Positions 8,711 to 19,438 are shown, counted from the first letter of the stretch. The stretch: 64,000 bases of DNA from Pseudoalteromonas piratica (GCF_000788395.1 NZ_CP009888.1:1632001-1696000); one strand, 5' to 3'. The notes: generated from the letters alone by a model not told the origin. Translations and numbers: made by a program.

Positions 8711-11700
8711 ATGAATAGATTATCAAAATTTAATTCATGGCTTATTTTGGGGCTAGTTATAGGGTTACTTCCGGCAAGCTTTAAAGTAGCCGCTGAAGAT
8801 ATTGAAATTTATGTGCAGTCATTGCTCAATGAAAAAGAAAAAGCACGGGTAATGCTCGTTTTTGATACATCAGGTAGTATGCGATGGTCTTCAGTGACCG
8901 GTAATAGTTGTGCTGAGTATCGAGATGTAGAAGTGAAATATCAATACGATGAAAATACTGGAGATATTGATGAACACTGCCTGAGAGAACGATACGGTGA
9001 ATGTAAAAAATGGGACACCTATACCGTTATAGAACGTCAATTTTTTGGTGTAGAGTGCTCTACTACAGCGGGTGTTGATGGAAAATGTTACCAATATAGT
9101 GATGATAAAGGTTGGCATGTAAGTAACTGTGAGGATTCACGAATGAAAGTTGCTAAAGATGCTGTTACAGGCTTGATTGATTCGACAGATGATGTCGATT
9201 TCGGTTTAGCAAGGTTTTATAACGGTAGTTCCGGTTATATTGTATATGGTATTGGCTCAGCACCAAGTAAAGATGCACTTAAAACTAAAGTGATGAGTTT
9301 GCCTGCTTCTGGGGCTACACCATTAATGGACACTGGCTATGAAATTTATAGCTATTTAAGTGATGGTTATATGTTTGAAGCTGCAGGGGCTAGTGGAAGA
9401 GATACCAGCATTGATGATGGCAGTAGTTATACTTCTCCGTTTAGAAGAGGTACAGATGGCAAGCTAAGATGTGATAATAATGCTTATGTTATTTATATGA
9501 CTGATGGTGACCCGAATGGTGGTGAAAGCTCTGAGCAAAGTATTGAAAGCTTAACAAAAAAATACTATAGCAGTAATTTGACAGAGAACCTATTGCCTGA
9601 ATTGGCTAAGTATATGGCTACTAATGACCTTTATTCTGCAACCCCGGAAAAAAATTATGCCTATACCTACACTATAGGATTTGGTAATGGCATGAAGCCA
9701 GAATCGATAAAAATGCTTAAAGATATGGCGTCGGATGCTTACGGTAAAGGTAAATATCAGGATGCAACAGATGCGTCTCAATTAGCTGCGTCACTGAGTG
9801 CAACAATCAATGATATTTTAGATCGAGTTGGCAATTTCACTTCACCTTCAGTAGCTGCAAGTCAAAGCGATAATACACGAACAAGTGAGTATGTTTACTA
9901 TTCACTATTTTCACCTTCCGGCTTTTCAAAGTGGAATGGTAATGTAAAAAAATTAAAAATTAGCGGACACAATGTAGTTGATCAAGAGTCTACTAACGCA
10001 ATAGATGCAAATGGCAGTATTAAAGAAACTGCAAAAACATTTTGGCGTGACTTTTCTGAAAAGAATGGAGTAACGCCTGGTGCAGATGGCAATAATGTTG
10101 TTTTGGGTGGCCTAGACGATAATATACCAGCGCCAGATAAGCGTGTAATTTACACTGATATTGGTGCAGGTAAGCTAGAGATAAGTGATAATACAGTAGT
10201 TTCTAGTATGCAAACAGCAATGAACAGTGCAACTGCTGAACAAGCCAAAGAAATGATTAATTGGATGCGCGGAATTAGTGGCTATGATACAAGCAATAAG
10301 GCAATTGTCAGAGAGCATATTTTGGGCGATCCTCTACATTCAAAACCGGCGGCAATTAATTACGAAACAGCAAATGACGACAAAACGCACTTGATCTTTG
10401 GCACAAATGCGGGCTTTGTTCATTTTTTTGAAGATACAGGCGATGTTTCCGCGACAGAAAAATGGGCTTTTGTCCCTTCAGAGCTTTTTTCAACTCAAGC
10501 AAGTTTAAAAGAGAATGGTTTAGGTAAAGTCTATGGTATGGATTTAACACCGACTATCTATCACGATGACACTAATGGTGATGGTAAAGTAAATTCGGGT
10601 GAGGATGCATGGGCATTTTTTGGTATGCGTCGCGGTGGTAGCTCTTACTATGCATTTGATATTTCTGACCCGAGTGCTCCCAAACTTTTATGGAAAAAAG
10701 GCTCGGCAGATTATGCGAAACTTGGACAAACCTGGTCACAACCTAAGGTTATCTATGTAAACATACCCAACTATACAGATAAACCATTATTAGTATTTGG
10801 TGGTGGGTATGATAAAAGCCAATTTGAAGATGGAGCTTCGAATACTGTAGGTTCGGCGGTGTATCTAGTGGATGCAGAGACAGGAAAACTAGTTTGGAGT
10901 ACTAATAACATCTCATTTGATGGAGACGATAGCATCACAGGGCAAATTGCTACTTTAGATTCAGATTATGATGGCTACACCGACAGATTATATGCTGCAG
11001 ATACAGGTGGCAAAATATGGCGTATTGATCTAGCTGGCTCTAATACGTCTGATTGGTCTGCATTTGAGTTTGCAAGTTTATCTGGCAACCTTTTCTACCA
11101 ACCAGAAGTGGCTCGCACTTTTTACAGTAAAGTCACGACCTATAAATTAGATGGCGAGGTGGTGAATGCAACGCGTATGACGGTGCCTTTTGAAGCTGTT
11201 GTTGTGGGAAGCGGTGACAGAACAAGCCCTCTAGATACATCTGATAGTGATAGCTTGTATATGATCCGAGATGAGAATGTTATTACAAAGTCATTTAAAT
11301 CGGGTGCGCCGGAGACAATAAAAGCGATTGATTTAATGACAATTACGCCAAATACCTTTGGTAGCTTAACTAAAAGCCCTGATAAGTTCACAGAGAAAGA
11401 AGCGGAGTATGCCAATTACAAAGGTTGGAAATATGCGCTTACTGGTAGTGGTGAAAAAGCACTTGCAAAGCCTGCTATTATTGGTGGTGTTGCTTATTTT
11501 CCAACCTTTATTGCAGGTGCTGCAGGTAGCTCTAATTGTTCATTAACTGGTGGTGAAGGGCGCCTCTATGCTTTCCACCTTCATTATGCAGTAAATATCT
11601 ATGAAAATGCGTATACACGTACAGGAGATAGTATCCCGCCTACGCCAGAATTAGTTTTTTCTGAGGACAGTGACCAAAATTCCCAGTTCTTATTGATCGG

Positions 11701-11881
11701 GATTGGCGCTGGTGAGAATAACTCAGGCATCATTAAGGCGAAATCAATTAATGATAGTGCTGTTCCGGAACAAGTTTGTGATGAAAATGGAAACTGTGAA
11801 ATTAAACTAGTAGGTGAGTTTGCCGGTTTTAAAACTCACAGAAGTTATATGTATAGAGAAACGACTAATAAGGTGAACTAA
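8711..11881 (+). CDS. pilY1: Type IV pilus tip adhesin/biogenesis protein PilY1
   Basis: 1056 aa with an N-terminal signal peptide (about 1-28). A von Willebrand A-like region follows with a complete MIDAS start, DTSGSM at 52-57, and YMTDGDPNGG further on. The C-terminal half is the PilY1 beta-propeller (HILGDPLHSKPAAI, FGTNAGFVHFFED, GGGYD blocks). It holds two calcium-loop-like motifs: DDTNGDGKVNSGED at 619-632 and DSDYDGYTD at 750-758. In P. aeruginosa the propeller calcium site controls pilus extension and retraction, and the VWA part is linked to surface sensing. Six cysteines near residues 67-140 may form disulfides. Confidence 0.94.
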   Translation: MNRLSKFNSWLILGLVIGLLPASFKVAAEDIEIYVQSLLNEKEKARVMLVFDTSGSMRWSSVTGNSCAEYRDVEVKYQYDENTGDIDEHCLRERYGECKKWDTYTVIERQFFGVECSTTAGVDGKCYQYSDDKGWHVSNCEDSRMKVAKDAVTGLIDSTDDVDFGLARFYNGSSGYIVYGIGSAPSKDALKTKVMSLPASGATPLMDTGYEIYSYLSDGYMFEAAGASGRDTSIDDGSSYTSPFRRGTDGKLRCDNNAYVIYMTDGDPNGGESSEQSIESLTKKYYSSNLTENLLPELAKYMATNDLYSATPEKNYAYTYTIGFGNGMKPESIKMLKDMASDAYGKGKYQDATDASQLAASLSATINDILDRVGNFTSPSVAASQSDNTRTSEYVYYSLFSPSGFSKWNGNVKKLKISGHNVVDQESTNAIDANGSIKETAKTFWRDFSEKNGVTPGADGNNVVLGGLDDNIPAPDKRVIYTDIGAGKLEISDNTVVSSMQTAMNSATAEQAKEMINWMRGISGYDTSNKAIVREHILGDPLHSKPAAINYETANDDKTHLIFGTNAGFVHFFEDTGDVSATEKWAFVPSELFSTQASLKENGLGKVYGMDLTPTIYHDDTNGDGKVNSGEDAWAFFGMRRGGSSYYAFDISDPSAPKLLWKKGSADYAKLGQTWSQPKVIYVNIPNYTDKPLLVFGGGYDKSQFEDGASNTVGSAVYLVDAETGKLVWSTNNISFDGDDSITGQIATLDSDYDGYTDRLYAADTGGKIWRIDLAGSNTSDWSAFEFASLSGNLFYQPEVARTFYSKVTTYKLDGEVVNATRMTVPFEAVVVGSGDRTSPLDTSDSDSLYMIRDENVITKSFKSGAPETIKAIDLMTITPNTFGSLTKSPDKFTEKEAEYANYKGWKYALTGSGEKALAKPAIIGGVAYFPTFIAGAAGSSNCSLTGGEGRLYAFHLHYAVNIYENAYTRTGDSIPPTPELVFSEDSDQNSQFLLIGIGAGENNSGIIKAKSINDSAVPEQVCDENGNCEIKLVGEFAGFKTHRSYMYRETTNKVN

Positions 11882-11883
11882 TA

Positions 11884-12288
11884 ATGAAAAAAATAGTTGG
11901 TTTTACACTGATTGAAATGATGATAGTGGTAGCAATTATCGGCATTTTAACGGCGATTGCATATCCGTCATATGTTGATTATCTCTATAAGGGATCAAGA
12001 GCTGAAGCAATGGCTTCTTTACTAGATATCGCTAATAGGCAGGAGCAGTTTTATGCTGATAATCATCAGTATGCAACAGCCCTTGCAGATTTAGGTGTTA
12101 CTAATAAAAGTGATTCAGGTCTTTTCTCACTTTCACTCACAGCAAATACCACAACATTTTCTGTGACTGCAAGTCCGTTAGCACATCCAGCAACACAAGA
12201 CCCTTTATGTTCTAGTTTTAAAATTGATGAACTAGGACAGAAGACAGCAACCGGTTCAGGTGGAAATAATACCTGTTGGAATAGATAA
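11884..12288 (+). CDS. pilE: Type IV pilus minor pilin PilE
   Basis: 134 aa. A very short leader (MKKIVG) precedes FTLIEMMIVVAIIGILTAIAYPSYVDY, the type IV pilin N-terminal helix with Glu5. The motif SRAEAMASLLDIANRQEQFYADNHQYA is the ComP/PilE minor-pilin signature. Two cysteines near the C-terminus (PLCSSF and NTCWN) would form the disulfide loop. It closes the operon 2 bp after pilY1 and is followed by a strong terminator. Confidence 0.93.
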   Translation: MKKIVGFTLIEMMIVVAIIGILTAIAYPSYVDYLYKGSRAEAMASLLDIANRQEQFYADNHQYATALADLGVTNKSDSGLFSLSLTANTTTFSVTASPLAHPATQDPLCSSFKIDELGQKTATGSGGNNTCWNR

Positions 12289-12323
12289 ATATCGATTAAT
12301 ATTATGCAATAATAAGATATCAA

Positions 12324-12357
12324 AAATGGAGAGCTATTATGCTCTCCATTTTTTTAA
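12324..12357 (+). terminator. Rho-independent terminator after pilE
   Basis: Perfect stem AAATGGAGAGC / GCTCTCCATTT (11 bp, 6-nt loop TATTAT) followed by a run of T. It ends the pilV-W-X-Y1-E transcript; the convergent pseudopilin gene ends 36 bp further on. Confidence 0.9.
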
Positions 12358-12392
12358 GAAAACTTATGCGTTAAATATATAGCGTCAGCTCC

Positions 12393-12914
12393 TCAAAGGT
12401 TGGGCACTTCGCATTTATCAGAATCAAGGATCCTGACTCTTCCCACCTGACTCACTGTGATTCGATTTCCAGTAAGATCTGGGTATGTTGAATTGCAGTA
12501 AATAAAGCTACCTGATTGCATAAAATTAATTGAACTATCCGCCCTGTAGGTGATTGCCTTTCGGGGGTAAGTTAACTCGTCTTGATTATTTATCTTCTTA
12601 ATTACTTTTATGATGAACTCTTTATTATCGAGCGATAGACTGCCATTTGTATCTTCAAAAACGTAAATATCGTTTTGCCACTCCTTGATACAGCTTCCCG
12701 CAACTAAAGGGCATACTGTAATGTTTGTGGCATTTGAAACAGCGTAACCTCTTGCTAATTGGAGTCCCTTGAAAACAGACGCCATTGAGTTGTCAAGACG
12801 GTTTTGTGCCAAAATACGAGAAAGGTTTGGTAGAACGATACTTGAAACTATGGCAAGTAATACTAAAGAAATTAATGATTCAAGAAGGGTAAATCCGTTG
12901 ATTTTGTGCTTCAT
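12393..12914 (-). CDS. FimT/FimU-type pseudopilin (paralogue 1)
   Basis: 173 aa. The leader MKHKING is followed by FTLLESLISLVLLAIVSSIVLP (Phe+1, Glu5), then the GspH/FimT pattern of a long helix and KGLQLARGYAVSNATNITVCP. A cysteine pair (VCP...GSC) and two further cysteines near the end fit a disulfide-bonded GspH-like head. It lies 48 bp downstream of a second pseudopilin on the same strand and converges on pilE. In Pseudomonas the fimT and fimU genes sit upstream of pilV in the same direction, so this is a rearranged version of that set. Confidence 0.85.
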   Translation of the reverse strand: MKHKINGFTLLESLISLVLLAIVSSIVLPNLSRILAQNRLDNSMASVFKGLQLARGYAVSNATNITVCPLVAGSCIKEWQNDIYVFEDTNGSLSLDNKEFIIKVIKKINNQDELTYPRKAITYRADSSINFMQSGSFIYCNSTYPDLTGNRITVSQVGRVRILDSDKCEVPNL

Positions 12915-12961
12915 CCTTGAAGCCTCATATAGGCTAAATCATAAGTAAGATATTAGCTTAT

Positions 12962-13498
12962 TTAAACAGTACCGCAAGTAAGTACATTACGACCTAATTT
13001 CCAAGTGTTTCCTGATAAACTCACTTGAAGAGCTGACGTGTTGTCATTTTTGCCATTTGGGCAGATAACAAATTGATGTTCTTGATTAACTCGACCCTGA
13101 CCATCAATAGTGATTGCTGTATTACCAGTATCTTGGCTTACATTATCACTTGAACTTGGTAATGACATAATCCGTATGATCTGATCATTCGAACTGCTCA
13201 AATTTAAATCTTCCCCTTTGTCAACAAAAGCAACAATTGGGTTGTTTTTCCAATCAGCTGTGCAAGCACCACCCGTATCTGGATCGGCTATCGGGCAAAT
13301 AACTACGAACTCGTCAGCGGTAGTTGCTTTAGCACGAGCATACTTTACGGTCCGACTAAATTCATCAATAAAACTGTCGGCGCGATCAGACTCGAGCATT
13401 GGGCCTAAATTAGGTAATGCAATTGCGGAAACAATACCTAGAATTGCTACAGCAATTATAACTTCAAGTAGCGTAACACCTTGTTGTACATATTTCAT
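12962..13498 (-). CDS. FimT/FimU-type pseudopilin (paralogue 2)
   Basis: 178 aa. The leader MKYVQQG precedes VTLLEVIIAVAILGIVSAIALPNLG (Glu5 present, Val at +1 instead of Phe). Then comes the GspH/FimT arrangement with FSRTVKYARAKATTADEFVVICP and a TGGAC cysteine. It shares its overall plan with the neighbouring paralogue, including the CP...AC cysteine spacing, but the bodies are well diverged, so the duplication is old. A strong ribosome site AAGGAGGT lies 7 nt before its ATG. Confidence 0.86.
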   Translation of the reverse strand: MKYVQQGVTLLEVIIAVAILGIVSAIALPNLGPMLESDRADSFIDEFSRTVKYARAKATTADEFVVICPIADPDTGGACTADWKNNPIVAFVDKGEDLNLSSSNDQIIRIMSLPSSSDNVSQDTGNTAITIDGQGRVNQEHQFVICPNGKNDNTSALQVSLSGNTWKLGRNVLTCGTV

Positions 13499-13622
13499 AA
13501 CCTGTACCTCCTTTGGTTATTATACGCTTTTAAAAAGCTCAAGCTAGTAGACCATTTAAATCATTTAGAACAGTTATTTATATTGATTTTAATATCCTCT
13601 ATTTTGTCTATATGCAAATACC

Positions 13623-13650
13623 TTGAATTGATGAGTTTACGAGATAGAAT
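13623..13650 (+). promoter_or_regulatory. Predicted sigma70 promoter of glnB
   Basis: TTGAAT (13623-13628), a 16-bp spacer and TAGAAT (13645-13650), 30 bp before the glnB ATG. No NtrC or sigma54 site was seen in the intergenic space. Confidence 0.5.
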
Positions 13651-13662
13651 GGAGATAACTAG

Positions 13663-14019
<357 letters not shown>

Positions 14020-14050
14020 AAACTTTTTCTATTCTAGTTATAAATATTAA

Positions 14051-14074
14051 AAAAGGGCCTTTTGGCCCTTTTGA
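14051..14074. terminator. Bidirectional terminator between glnB and bamD
   Basis: Perfect AAAAGGGCC / GGCCCTTTT hairpin with a 4-nt TTTT loop, flanked by A and T runs so that it can work in both directions for the convergent glnB and bamD. Confidence 0.85.
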
Positions 14075-14090
14075 TTATTAAATACGTCAC

Positions 14091-14855
14091 TTACTTGTTC
14101 GCATCAAGCACATCTTGCGCATTACTTTTTAATTCGCTTAAACCTAGTTTATCGTAGCTTTTAACCATTAATTCAAGCGCTTGCTTGGTATAACTACTTT
14201 TTGAAAAGTGCTCTACAACATATTTGCAACGGTTAGCTGCTGCCAAGTAGGCTTCACGTTCATAATAATAATTTGCAACTTTAATCTCATAGCGAGCCAT
14301 TTTATTTAATAGCCATGCCATACGTTTTTTTGCTTCATCGGTATATTTACTATCTGGGTAGTTTTTTACCAATGTTGAGAAATCTTCGTATGCAATGCGT
14401 GTGCGTTTTGTATCACGATCCGCGCGATCAATACCAAAGTACTCTTGGAACGCATTTTCATGTGCTTTGATATTAACTAAACCGCGCATGTAATACATGT
14501 AATCAAGGTCTTTATGGTTCGGGTTTAACTTAATAAAACGGTCAATAGTCGCAATCGCTTGTTCTGTATTGCTAGATTGATAATACGCATACACTAAATC
14601 CATTTGAACTTGCTTAGAAAGTGGACCAAACGGGTATCGTGAATCAATTGCACTTAATAGCTCAACAGCGCGAACATAAAGGCCTGAATCAAGCGTTTCT
14701 TTGGCGTCTTGATAAAGGGCTTGTGCAGATTTATTCGGAACTCTTTGAATTTCTTCTTCATCTGGTGCAGAAGAACATGCTGATAACACTGAGATTGCAA
14801 AAACCATTGCAATAGAACGTTTACTAAGCGAACGCTTCCCAACTACGTTTGTCAT
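14091..14855 (-). CDS. bamD: Outer-membrane assembly lipoprotein BamD
   Basis: 254 aa. The N-terminal signal peptide ends in a lipobox LSAC. TPR-like helical repeats of the BamD/ComL/YfiO family follow (ALYQDAKETLDSG, AVELLSAIDSRYPFGP, QVQMDLVYAYY, ATIDRFIKLNPNH, YMRGL). BamD is the essential lipoprotein of the BAM complex that inserts beta-barrel proteins into the outer membrane. The divergent neighbour is rluD, as in E. coli and many gammaproteobacteria. The start may be the internal Met17 instead of Met1; both leave a signal peptide. Confidence 0.95.
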   Translation of the reverse strand: MTNVVGKRSLSKRSIAMVFAISVLSACSSAPDEEEIQRVPNKSAQALYQDAKETLDSGLYVRAVELLSAIDSRYPFGPLSKQVQMDLVYAYYQSSNTEQAIATIDRFIKLNPNHKDLDYMYYMRGLVNIKAHENAFQEYFGIDRADRDTKRTRIAYEDFSTLVKNYPDSKYTDEAKKRMAWLLNKMARYEIKVANYYYEREAYLAAANRCKYVVEHFSKSSYTKQALELMVKSYDKLGLSELKSNAQDVLDANK

Positions 14856-14992
14856 TAAAATACACCTTTTTATTATCTTGTTTGGGATTCCACCCTAGGC
14901 TCAGTCAGCAAAACCGAGTAAACTATGCATATTAGCGATTCTAACCGAGTAAGCAATAGCTTGCATTGGATTTTACATAATTAAGCGGCACA

Positions 14993-15970
14993 ATGGCAGA
15001 GCAAATTACACTTACAGCTGAAGTACCAATTGAACTAGGTGGTAAACGTCTAGACCAAGTTTTAGCGCAAATGTTCCCAGATTATTCGCGTTCACGAATA
15101 AAAAACTGGATCCTCGATAATATGGTAAAGGTCGATGGCGAGGTACGTAATGTACCAAGAGAAAAATTAATGGGTTATGAGCAGATCGAAATTAATGCGG
15201 AGCTCGAAACCGAAGTCGTTTTTGAAGCCCAAAAAATTGATCTCGATAAAGTTTATGAAGATGACCATATTCTGGTTGTTAACAAACCAGCAGGTTTGGT
15301 TGTGCACCCTGGCGCAGGTAATCCAGATGGCACAATGCTAAACGCTCTATTACATGATTACCCTGGAATCGATTCAGTGCCTCGTGCTGGTATTGTCCAC
15401 CGTTTGGATAAAGACACAACAGGGCTTATGGTGATTGCCAAAACGGTACCTGCGCAAACGCATTTAGTCGCAAACTTGCAGGCAAGACGCAACTTCACGC
15501 GTGAATACGAAGCAATTTGTAATGGTACAATGACCGCAGGTGGTATGGTTGATGCGCCAATTGGACGCCATAATACGAAACGCACACATATGGCTGTGAC
15601 TGAATTTGGTAAACCTGCCGTAACGCATTATCGTGTTGCAGAAAAATTTAGAGCGCATACCCGACTGCGACTTCGTTTGGAAACTGGTCGTACTCACCAA
15701 ATTCGCGTGCATATGGCGCATTTAAATCATGCGCTGATTGGCGATCCTCTTTACCATGGGCGTCCTCGCCCGCCAAAAAATGCGGCTCCAGAATTTATTG
15801 AAGTGCTTCGAAACTTTAAACGTCAAGCGTTACACGCTGTAAAATTAGAACTAGAGCATCCAATTACAGGTGAAATGATGAGTTGGCAAGCGCCAATCCC
15901 TGAAGATATGCAACTGTTAACAGAAGCGCTCCGTCAGGACACCAAGGCTAATCCGAGTATCGGTTATTAA
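14993..15970 (+). CDS. rluD: 23S rRNA pseudouridine synthase RluD
   Basis: 325 aa. An N-terminal S4 RNA-binding domain (GKRLDQVLAQMFPDYSRSRIKNWI) is followed by the RluA-family catalytic domain with HRLDKDTTGLMVIA; the catalytic aspartate is Asp139. The C-terminal motif RTHQIRVHMAHLNHALIGDPLYHG is also conserved. RluD makes the pseudouridines of helix 69 (1911, 1915, 1917) needed for ribosome function. It overlaps pgeF by one base (TAATG). Confidence 0.96.
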   Translation: MAEQITLTAEVPIELGGKRLDQVLAQMFPDYSRSRIKNWILDNMVKVDGEVRNVPREKLMGYEQIEINAELETEVVFEAQKIDLDKVYEDDHILVVNKPAGLVVHPGAGNPDGTMLNALLHDYPGIDSVPRAGIVHRLDKDTTGLMVIAKTVPAQTHLVANLQARRNFTREYEAICNGTMTAGGMVDAPIGRHNTKRTHMAVTEFGKPAVTHYRVAEKFRAHTRLRLRLETGRTHQIRVHMAHLNHALIGDPLYHGRPRPPKNAAPEFIEVLRNFKRQALHAVKLELEHPITGEMMSWQAPIPEDMQLLTEALRQDTKANPSIGY

Positions 15971-16704
15971 TGAAAACCCTCAAGGTAGATTGGCAAGCAC
16001 CCAGTAGGGTAATTGCCTTTTCAACCACGCGAAATGAAGGCGTTTCTCAAGCGCCTTTTGACTCCCTTAATCTAGCATTTCATGTAGAAGATAACCCAAA
16101 TAGTGTTATCGAAAACAGAGCGCGAATAACTAAATTATTACCAAAGTCTGCACATTGGTTATCCCAAGTTCATAGTAATAAGGTTGTTGTTGTCGATGCG
16201 AATTCAGATACAGAACAGCTAGTTGAGGCAGATGCGCTTTATACTCGCGAAAAAAATACGCCTCTTTCAATAATGACAGCAGACTGCTTACCTGTGTTTA
16301 TTTGCTCAGAGCGAGGAGATGAAGTGGCAGTTGTCCATGCAGGCTGGCGCGGATTGTTAAACGGGGTGATTGAGAATACGCTTAAGTGTTTCAAGCAAAC
16401 AAATTTAATCGCTCACCTTGGCCCCGCAATTGGGCCCACAGCATTTGAAGTTGGGATTGAAGTGCGAAATGCGTTTTGTGAAAAACTCCCCGAAGCAAGT
16501 TCTTGTTTTAAACCGTTGGTAAAAAAGCCAAATAAATTTTTGGCAGATATTTATCAATTAGCGCTGCTCGTGCTTGAAAAAAGCAATATCTGTAAGGTAA
16601 CAGGTGGCACGTACTGCACGGTAACACAAAGTGACTTATTTTTTTCTTATCGTCGTGATGGCAAAACTGGGCGAAATGCTCATATCATTTATATCTCGCA
16701 ATAA
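15970..16704 (+). CDS. pgeF: Purine nucleoside phosphorylase / peptidoglycan editing factor (YfiH)
   Basis: 244-aa multicopper-oxidase-like (DUF152) protein. The metal ligands are visible: His68 (QVHSNKV), Cys106 (TADCLPVF) and His123 (VVHAGWRGL). Family members cleave purine nucleosides; in E. coli YfiH also edits the cytoplasmic peptidoglycan precursor carrying L-Ser. The bamD/rluD/pgeF/clpB order is the same as in E. coli. The start overlaps the rluD stop, so the two are co-transcribed. Confidence 0.93.
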   Translation: MKTLKVDWQAPSRVIAFSTTRNEGVSQAPFDSLNLAFHVEDNPNSVIENRARITKLLPKSAHWLSQVHSNKVVVVDANSDTEQLVEADALYTREKNTPLSIMTADCLPVFICSERGDEVAVVHAGWRGLLNGVIENTLKCFKQTNLIAHLGPAIGPTAFEVGIEVRNAFCEKLPEASSCFKPLVKKPNKFLADIYQLALLVLEKSNICKVTGGTYCTVTQSDLFFSYRRDGKTGRNAHIIYISQ

Positions 16705-16750
16705 ATAATGTTATTTACAAAACAAAATTAAGGCGTATTTACACCTTTCT

Positions 16751-16779
16751 CTTGATCTTAAAAATATTTATACCCATTT
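16751..16779 (+). promoter_or_regulatory. Sigma32 (heat-shock) promoter of clpB
   Basis: CTTGATC (16751-16757), a 14-bp spacer and ACCCATTT (16772-16779) fit the sigma32 consensus CTTGAAA-N(13-15)-CCCCATNT with three mismatches. It stands 39 bp before the clpB ATG. Confidence 0.65.
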
Positions 16780-16817
16780 ATAACTACAATAGAAGTTATT
16801 TTTAGAGGGTATCAAGC

Positions 16818-19394
16818 ATGCGTCTAGATCGATTTACCAGTAAGTTTCAAGCTGCCCTTGCAGATGCACAGTCATTAGCACTTGGCCGCGATCATCAATT
16901 TATTGAACCAATTCATTTAATGTATAGTTTGTTGACGCAAACAGGTTCAAGTGTGCGCGCATTATTAGCGCAGGCAGGTGTCAATGCTGATGAAATGATG
17001 ACAAAAGTGTCTGCAGAAATTGACAAGTTATTCAAAGTTGATGGTGTTGGTGGCGATGTTCAGCTATCTCACAATATGGCTAACTTATTAAACCTTTGTG
17101 ATAAATATGCGCAAAAGCGAAAAGATTCCTATATCTCGAGTGAAATTTTTATTTTAGTTGCCTGTGAAGATAAAGGCCCACTCGGCACTTTATTTAAACA
17201 ATTTGGGCTAACGCAAAATAAAATAGAAACTGCCATTAGTGCAATTCGTGGCGGTCAAAAAGTGGATAGTCCTAATGCTGAAGATACACGTCAAGCACTG
17301 GAAAAATTTACCATTGATTTAACTGAGCGAGCAGAGTTAGGCAAACTTGATCCGGTTATTGGTCGCGATGAAGAAATTCGCAGAACCATTCAAGTATTAC
17401 AGCGCCGTACTAAAAATAACCCTGTACTCATTGGTGAACCTGGTGTCGGTAAGACGGCAATTGCTGAGGGATTAGCACAGCGTATTATTAATGGTGAGGT
17501 ACCAGAAGGGTTAAAAAATAAACGTGTTTTATCACTTGATATGGGTGCGCTTGTAGCGGGGGCTAAATACCGTGGTGAATTTGAAGAACGTTTAAAATCA
17601 GTTCTCAATGAACTTGCCAAAGAAGAAGGGCAAGTAATTCTTTTTATTGATGAAATTCACACAATGGTGGGTGCGGGTAAAACCGATGGTGCCATGGATG
17701 CGGGCAACATGTTAAAGCCTGCGTTAGCGCGTGGCGAACTTCATTGTGTTGGTGCCACAACACTTGATGAATACCGCCAGTATATTGAAAAAGATGCTGC
17801 ACTTGAACGTCGCTTCCAAAAAGTGCTTGTTGAAGAGCCAAGCGTAGAGGACACCATAGCGATTTTGCGTGGATTGAAAGAGCGCTACGAACTTCATCAT
17901 ACGGTAGAAATAACTGATCCTGCGATTGTTGCAGCAGCAACGTTATCGCATCGTTATATCAGTGACCGTCAATTGCCGGATAAAGCGATAGACTTGATTG
18001 ATGAAGCGGGCTCACATATCCGTATGCAAATTGATTCAAAACCTGAAGAGTTAGATCGCTTAGAACGAAAGATTATCCAGCTTAAGCTTGAAGATAATGC
18101 ACTCGCGAAAGAAACCGATGAGGCATCTAAGTCTCGCCAAGCTGATATTCAAGCACAGATTAAATTGCTTGATAGTCAATACAATGAGCTAGATGAGGTG
18201 TGGAATGCTGAAAAAGCATCGTTGCAAGGTACGCAAGTTATAAAAACAGAACTTGAGCAAGCTCGATTAGACCTCGATGTTGCAAGGCGAGCGAGTGACC
18301 TACAGCGAATGAGTGAGCTGCAATATGGCCGTATACCAGAGCTAGAACGTAAACTGGATTTAGCGTCGCAAGCTGAAATGCAGGACATGAGCTTGTTAGT
18401 CAATAAAGTGGGCGAAAATGAAATTGCCGAAATCTTGTCTCGTTGGACTGGTATTCCAGTTGCCAAGATGCTGCAAGGCGAACGCGATAAATTACTTGCT
18501 ATGGAAGGTAAACTACACGAAAAAGTGGTTGGTCAAGATGAAGCTGTGGTTGCGGTGTCAAATGCCATAAGACGATCACGCGCAGGGCTTGCCGATCCTA
18601 ATCGTCCAATTGGTTCTTTCTTATTCTTAGGCCCTACTGGAGTTGGTAAAACAGAATTAACTAAGGCACTGGCAAACTTTATGTTTGATACGGAAGAGGC
18701 CATGGTGCGCATTGATATGTCGGAGTTTATGGAGAAGCATTCTGTAGCACGTCTTGTTGGTGCCCCCCCAGGTTATGTGGGTTATGAAGAAGGTGGCTAT
18801 TTAACCGAAGCAGTTCGTCGTAAACCTTACTCAGTAGTATTACTCGATGAAGTAGAAAAAGCGCATCCTGATGTATTTAATATTCTTCTTCAAGTATTGG
18901 ACGACGGTCGCTTAACGGATGGTCAAGGGCGGACAATCGACTTCAAGAATACTGTAATTATCATGACCTCCAACTTAGGCTCAGATGTAATTCAAGAGCA
19001 AGCGAGTAATAATGACTATCAAGGGCTTAAAAATACGTTGATGTCGGTTATTGGACAGCACTTTAGACCGGAATTTATTAATCGTATTGATGAAACCGTT
19101 GTTTTCCACCCATTAGCGCAGGAACATATTAAGAATATTGCTCAAATCCAATTATTGCGTCTTGAGCAGCGACTACTCGATAATGGCTTCAAGTTGGAGT
19201 TGACTGAAGCAGCTTTAGATAAAATTGCAGAGGCAGGATTTGATCCTGTGTTTGGCGCGCGCCCACTAAAACGTGCAATCCAGCAAACAATTGAAAACCC
19301 ATTAGCGCAAACATTGCTATCGGGAGATTTTAAGTCAGGGAGCGTATTTGTTGTAGATTGCCAACAAAACGAAATGGTAATAAAGGTTCAGTAA
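16818..19394 (+). CDS. clpB: ClpB disaggregase
   Basis: 858-aa AAA+ chaperone that works with DnaK to resolve protein aggregates. It has an N-terminal Clp_N repeat domain, a first ATPase domain with GEPGVGKT (206-213), an M-domain coiled coil (about 410-525), a second ATPase domain with GPTGVGKT (605-612), and C-terminal [12 protein letters not shown]. The medium-length coiled-coil M domain and GYVGYEEGG separate it from ClpV. It is heat-inducible judging from its promoter. A T6SS paralogue (tssH) lies at 48516. Confidence 0.97.
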   Translation: MRLDRFTSKFQAALADAQSLALGRDHQFIEPIHLMYSLLTQTGSSVRALLAQAGVNADEMMTKVSAEIDKLFKVDGVGGDVQLSHNMANLLNLCDKYAQKRKDSYISSEIFILVACEDKGPLGTLFKQFGLTQNKIETAISAIRGGQKVDSPNAEDTRQALEKFTIDLTERAELGKLDPVIGRDEEIRRTIQVLQRRTKNNPVLIGEPGVGKTAIAEGLAQRIINGEVPEGLKNKRVLSLDMGALVAGAKYRGEFEERLKSVLNELAKEEGQVILFIDEIHTMVGAGKTDGAMDAGNMLKPALARGELHCVGATTLDEYRQYIEKDAALERRFQKVLVEEPSVEDTIAILRGLKERYELHHTVEITDPAIVAAATLSHRYISDRQLPDKAIDLIDEAGSHIRMQIDSKPEELDRLERKIIQLKLEDNALAKETDEASKSRQADIQAQIKLLDSQYNELDEVWNAEKASLQGTQVIKTELEQARLDLDVARRASDLQRMSELQYGRIPELERKLDLASQAEMQDMSLLVNKVGENEIAEILSRWTGIPVAKMLQGERDKLLAMEGKLHEKVVGQDEAVVAVSNAIRRSRAGLADPNRPIGSFLFLGPTGVGKTELTKALANFMFDTEEAMVRIDMSEFMEKHSVARLVGAPPGYVGYEEGGYLTEAVRRKPYSVVLLDEVEKAHPDVFNILLQVLDDGRLTDGQGRTIDFKNTVIIMTSNLGSDVIQEQASNNDYQGLKNTLMSVIGQHFRPEFINRIDETVVFHPLAQEHIKNIAQIQLLRLEQRLLDNGFKLELTEAALDKIAEAGFDPVFGARPLKRAIQQTIENPLAQTLLSGDFKSGSVFVVDCQQNEMVIKVQ

Positions 19395-19409
19395 TATTCA
19401 TCGAGCAAG

Positions 19410-19436
19410 AAAAAACCACCCATTGGGTGGTTTTTT
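19410..19436. terminator. Bidirectional terminator between clpB and the DUF4124 gene
   Basis: AAAAAACCACCC / GGGTGGTTTTTT perfect 12-bp stem with a 3-nt ATT loop, placed between two convergent genes. Confidence 0.9.
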
Positions 19437-19438
19437 AA

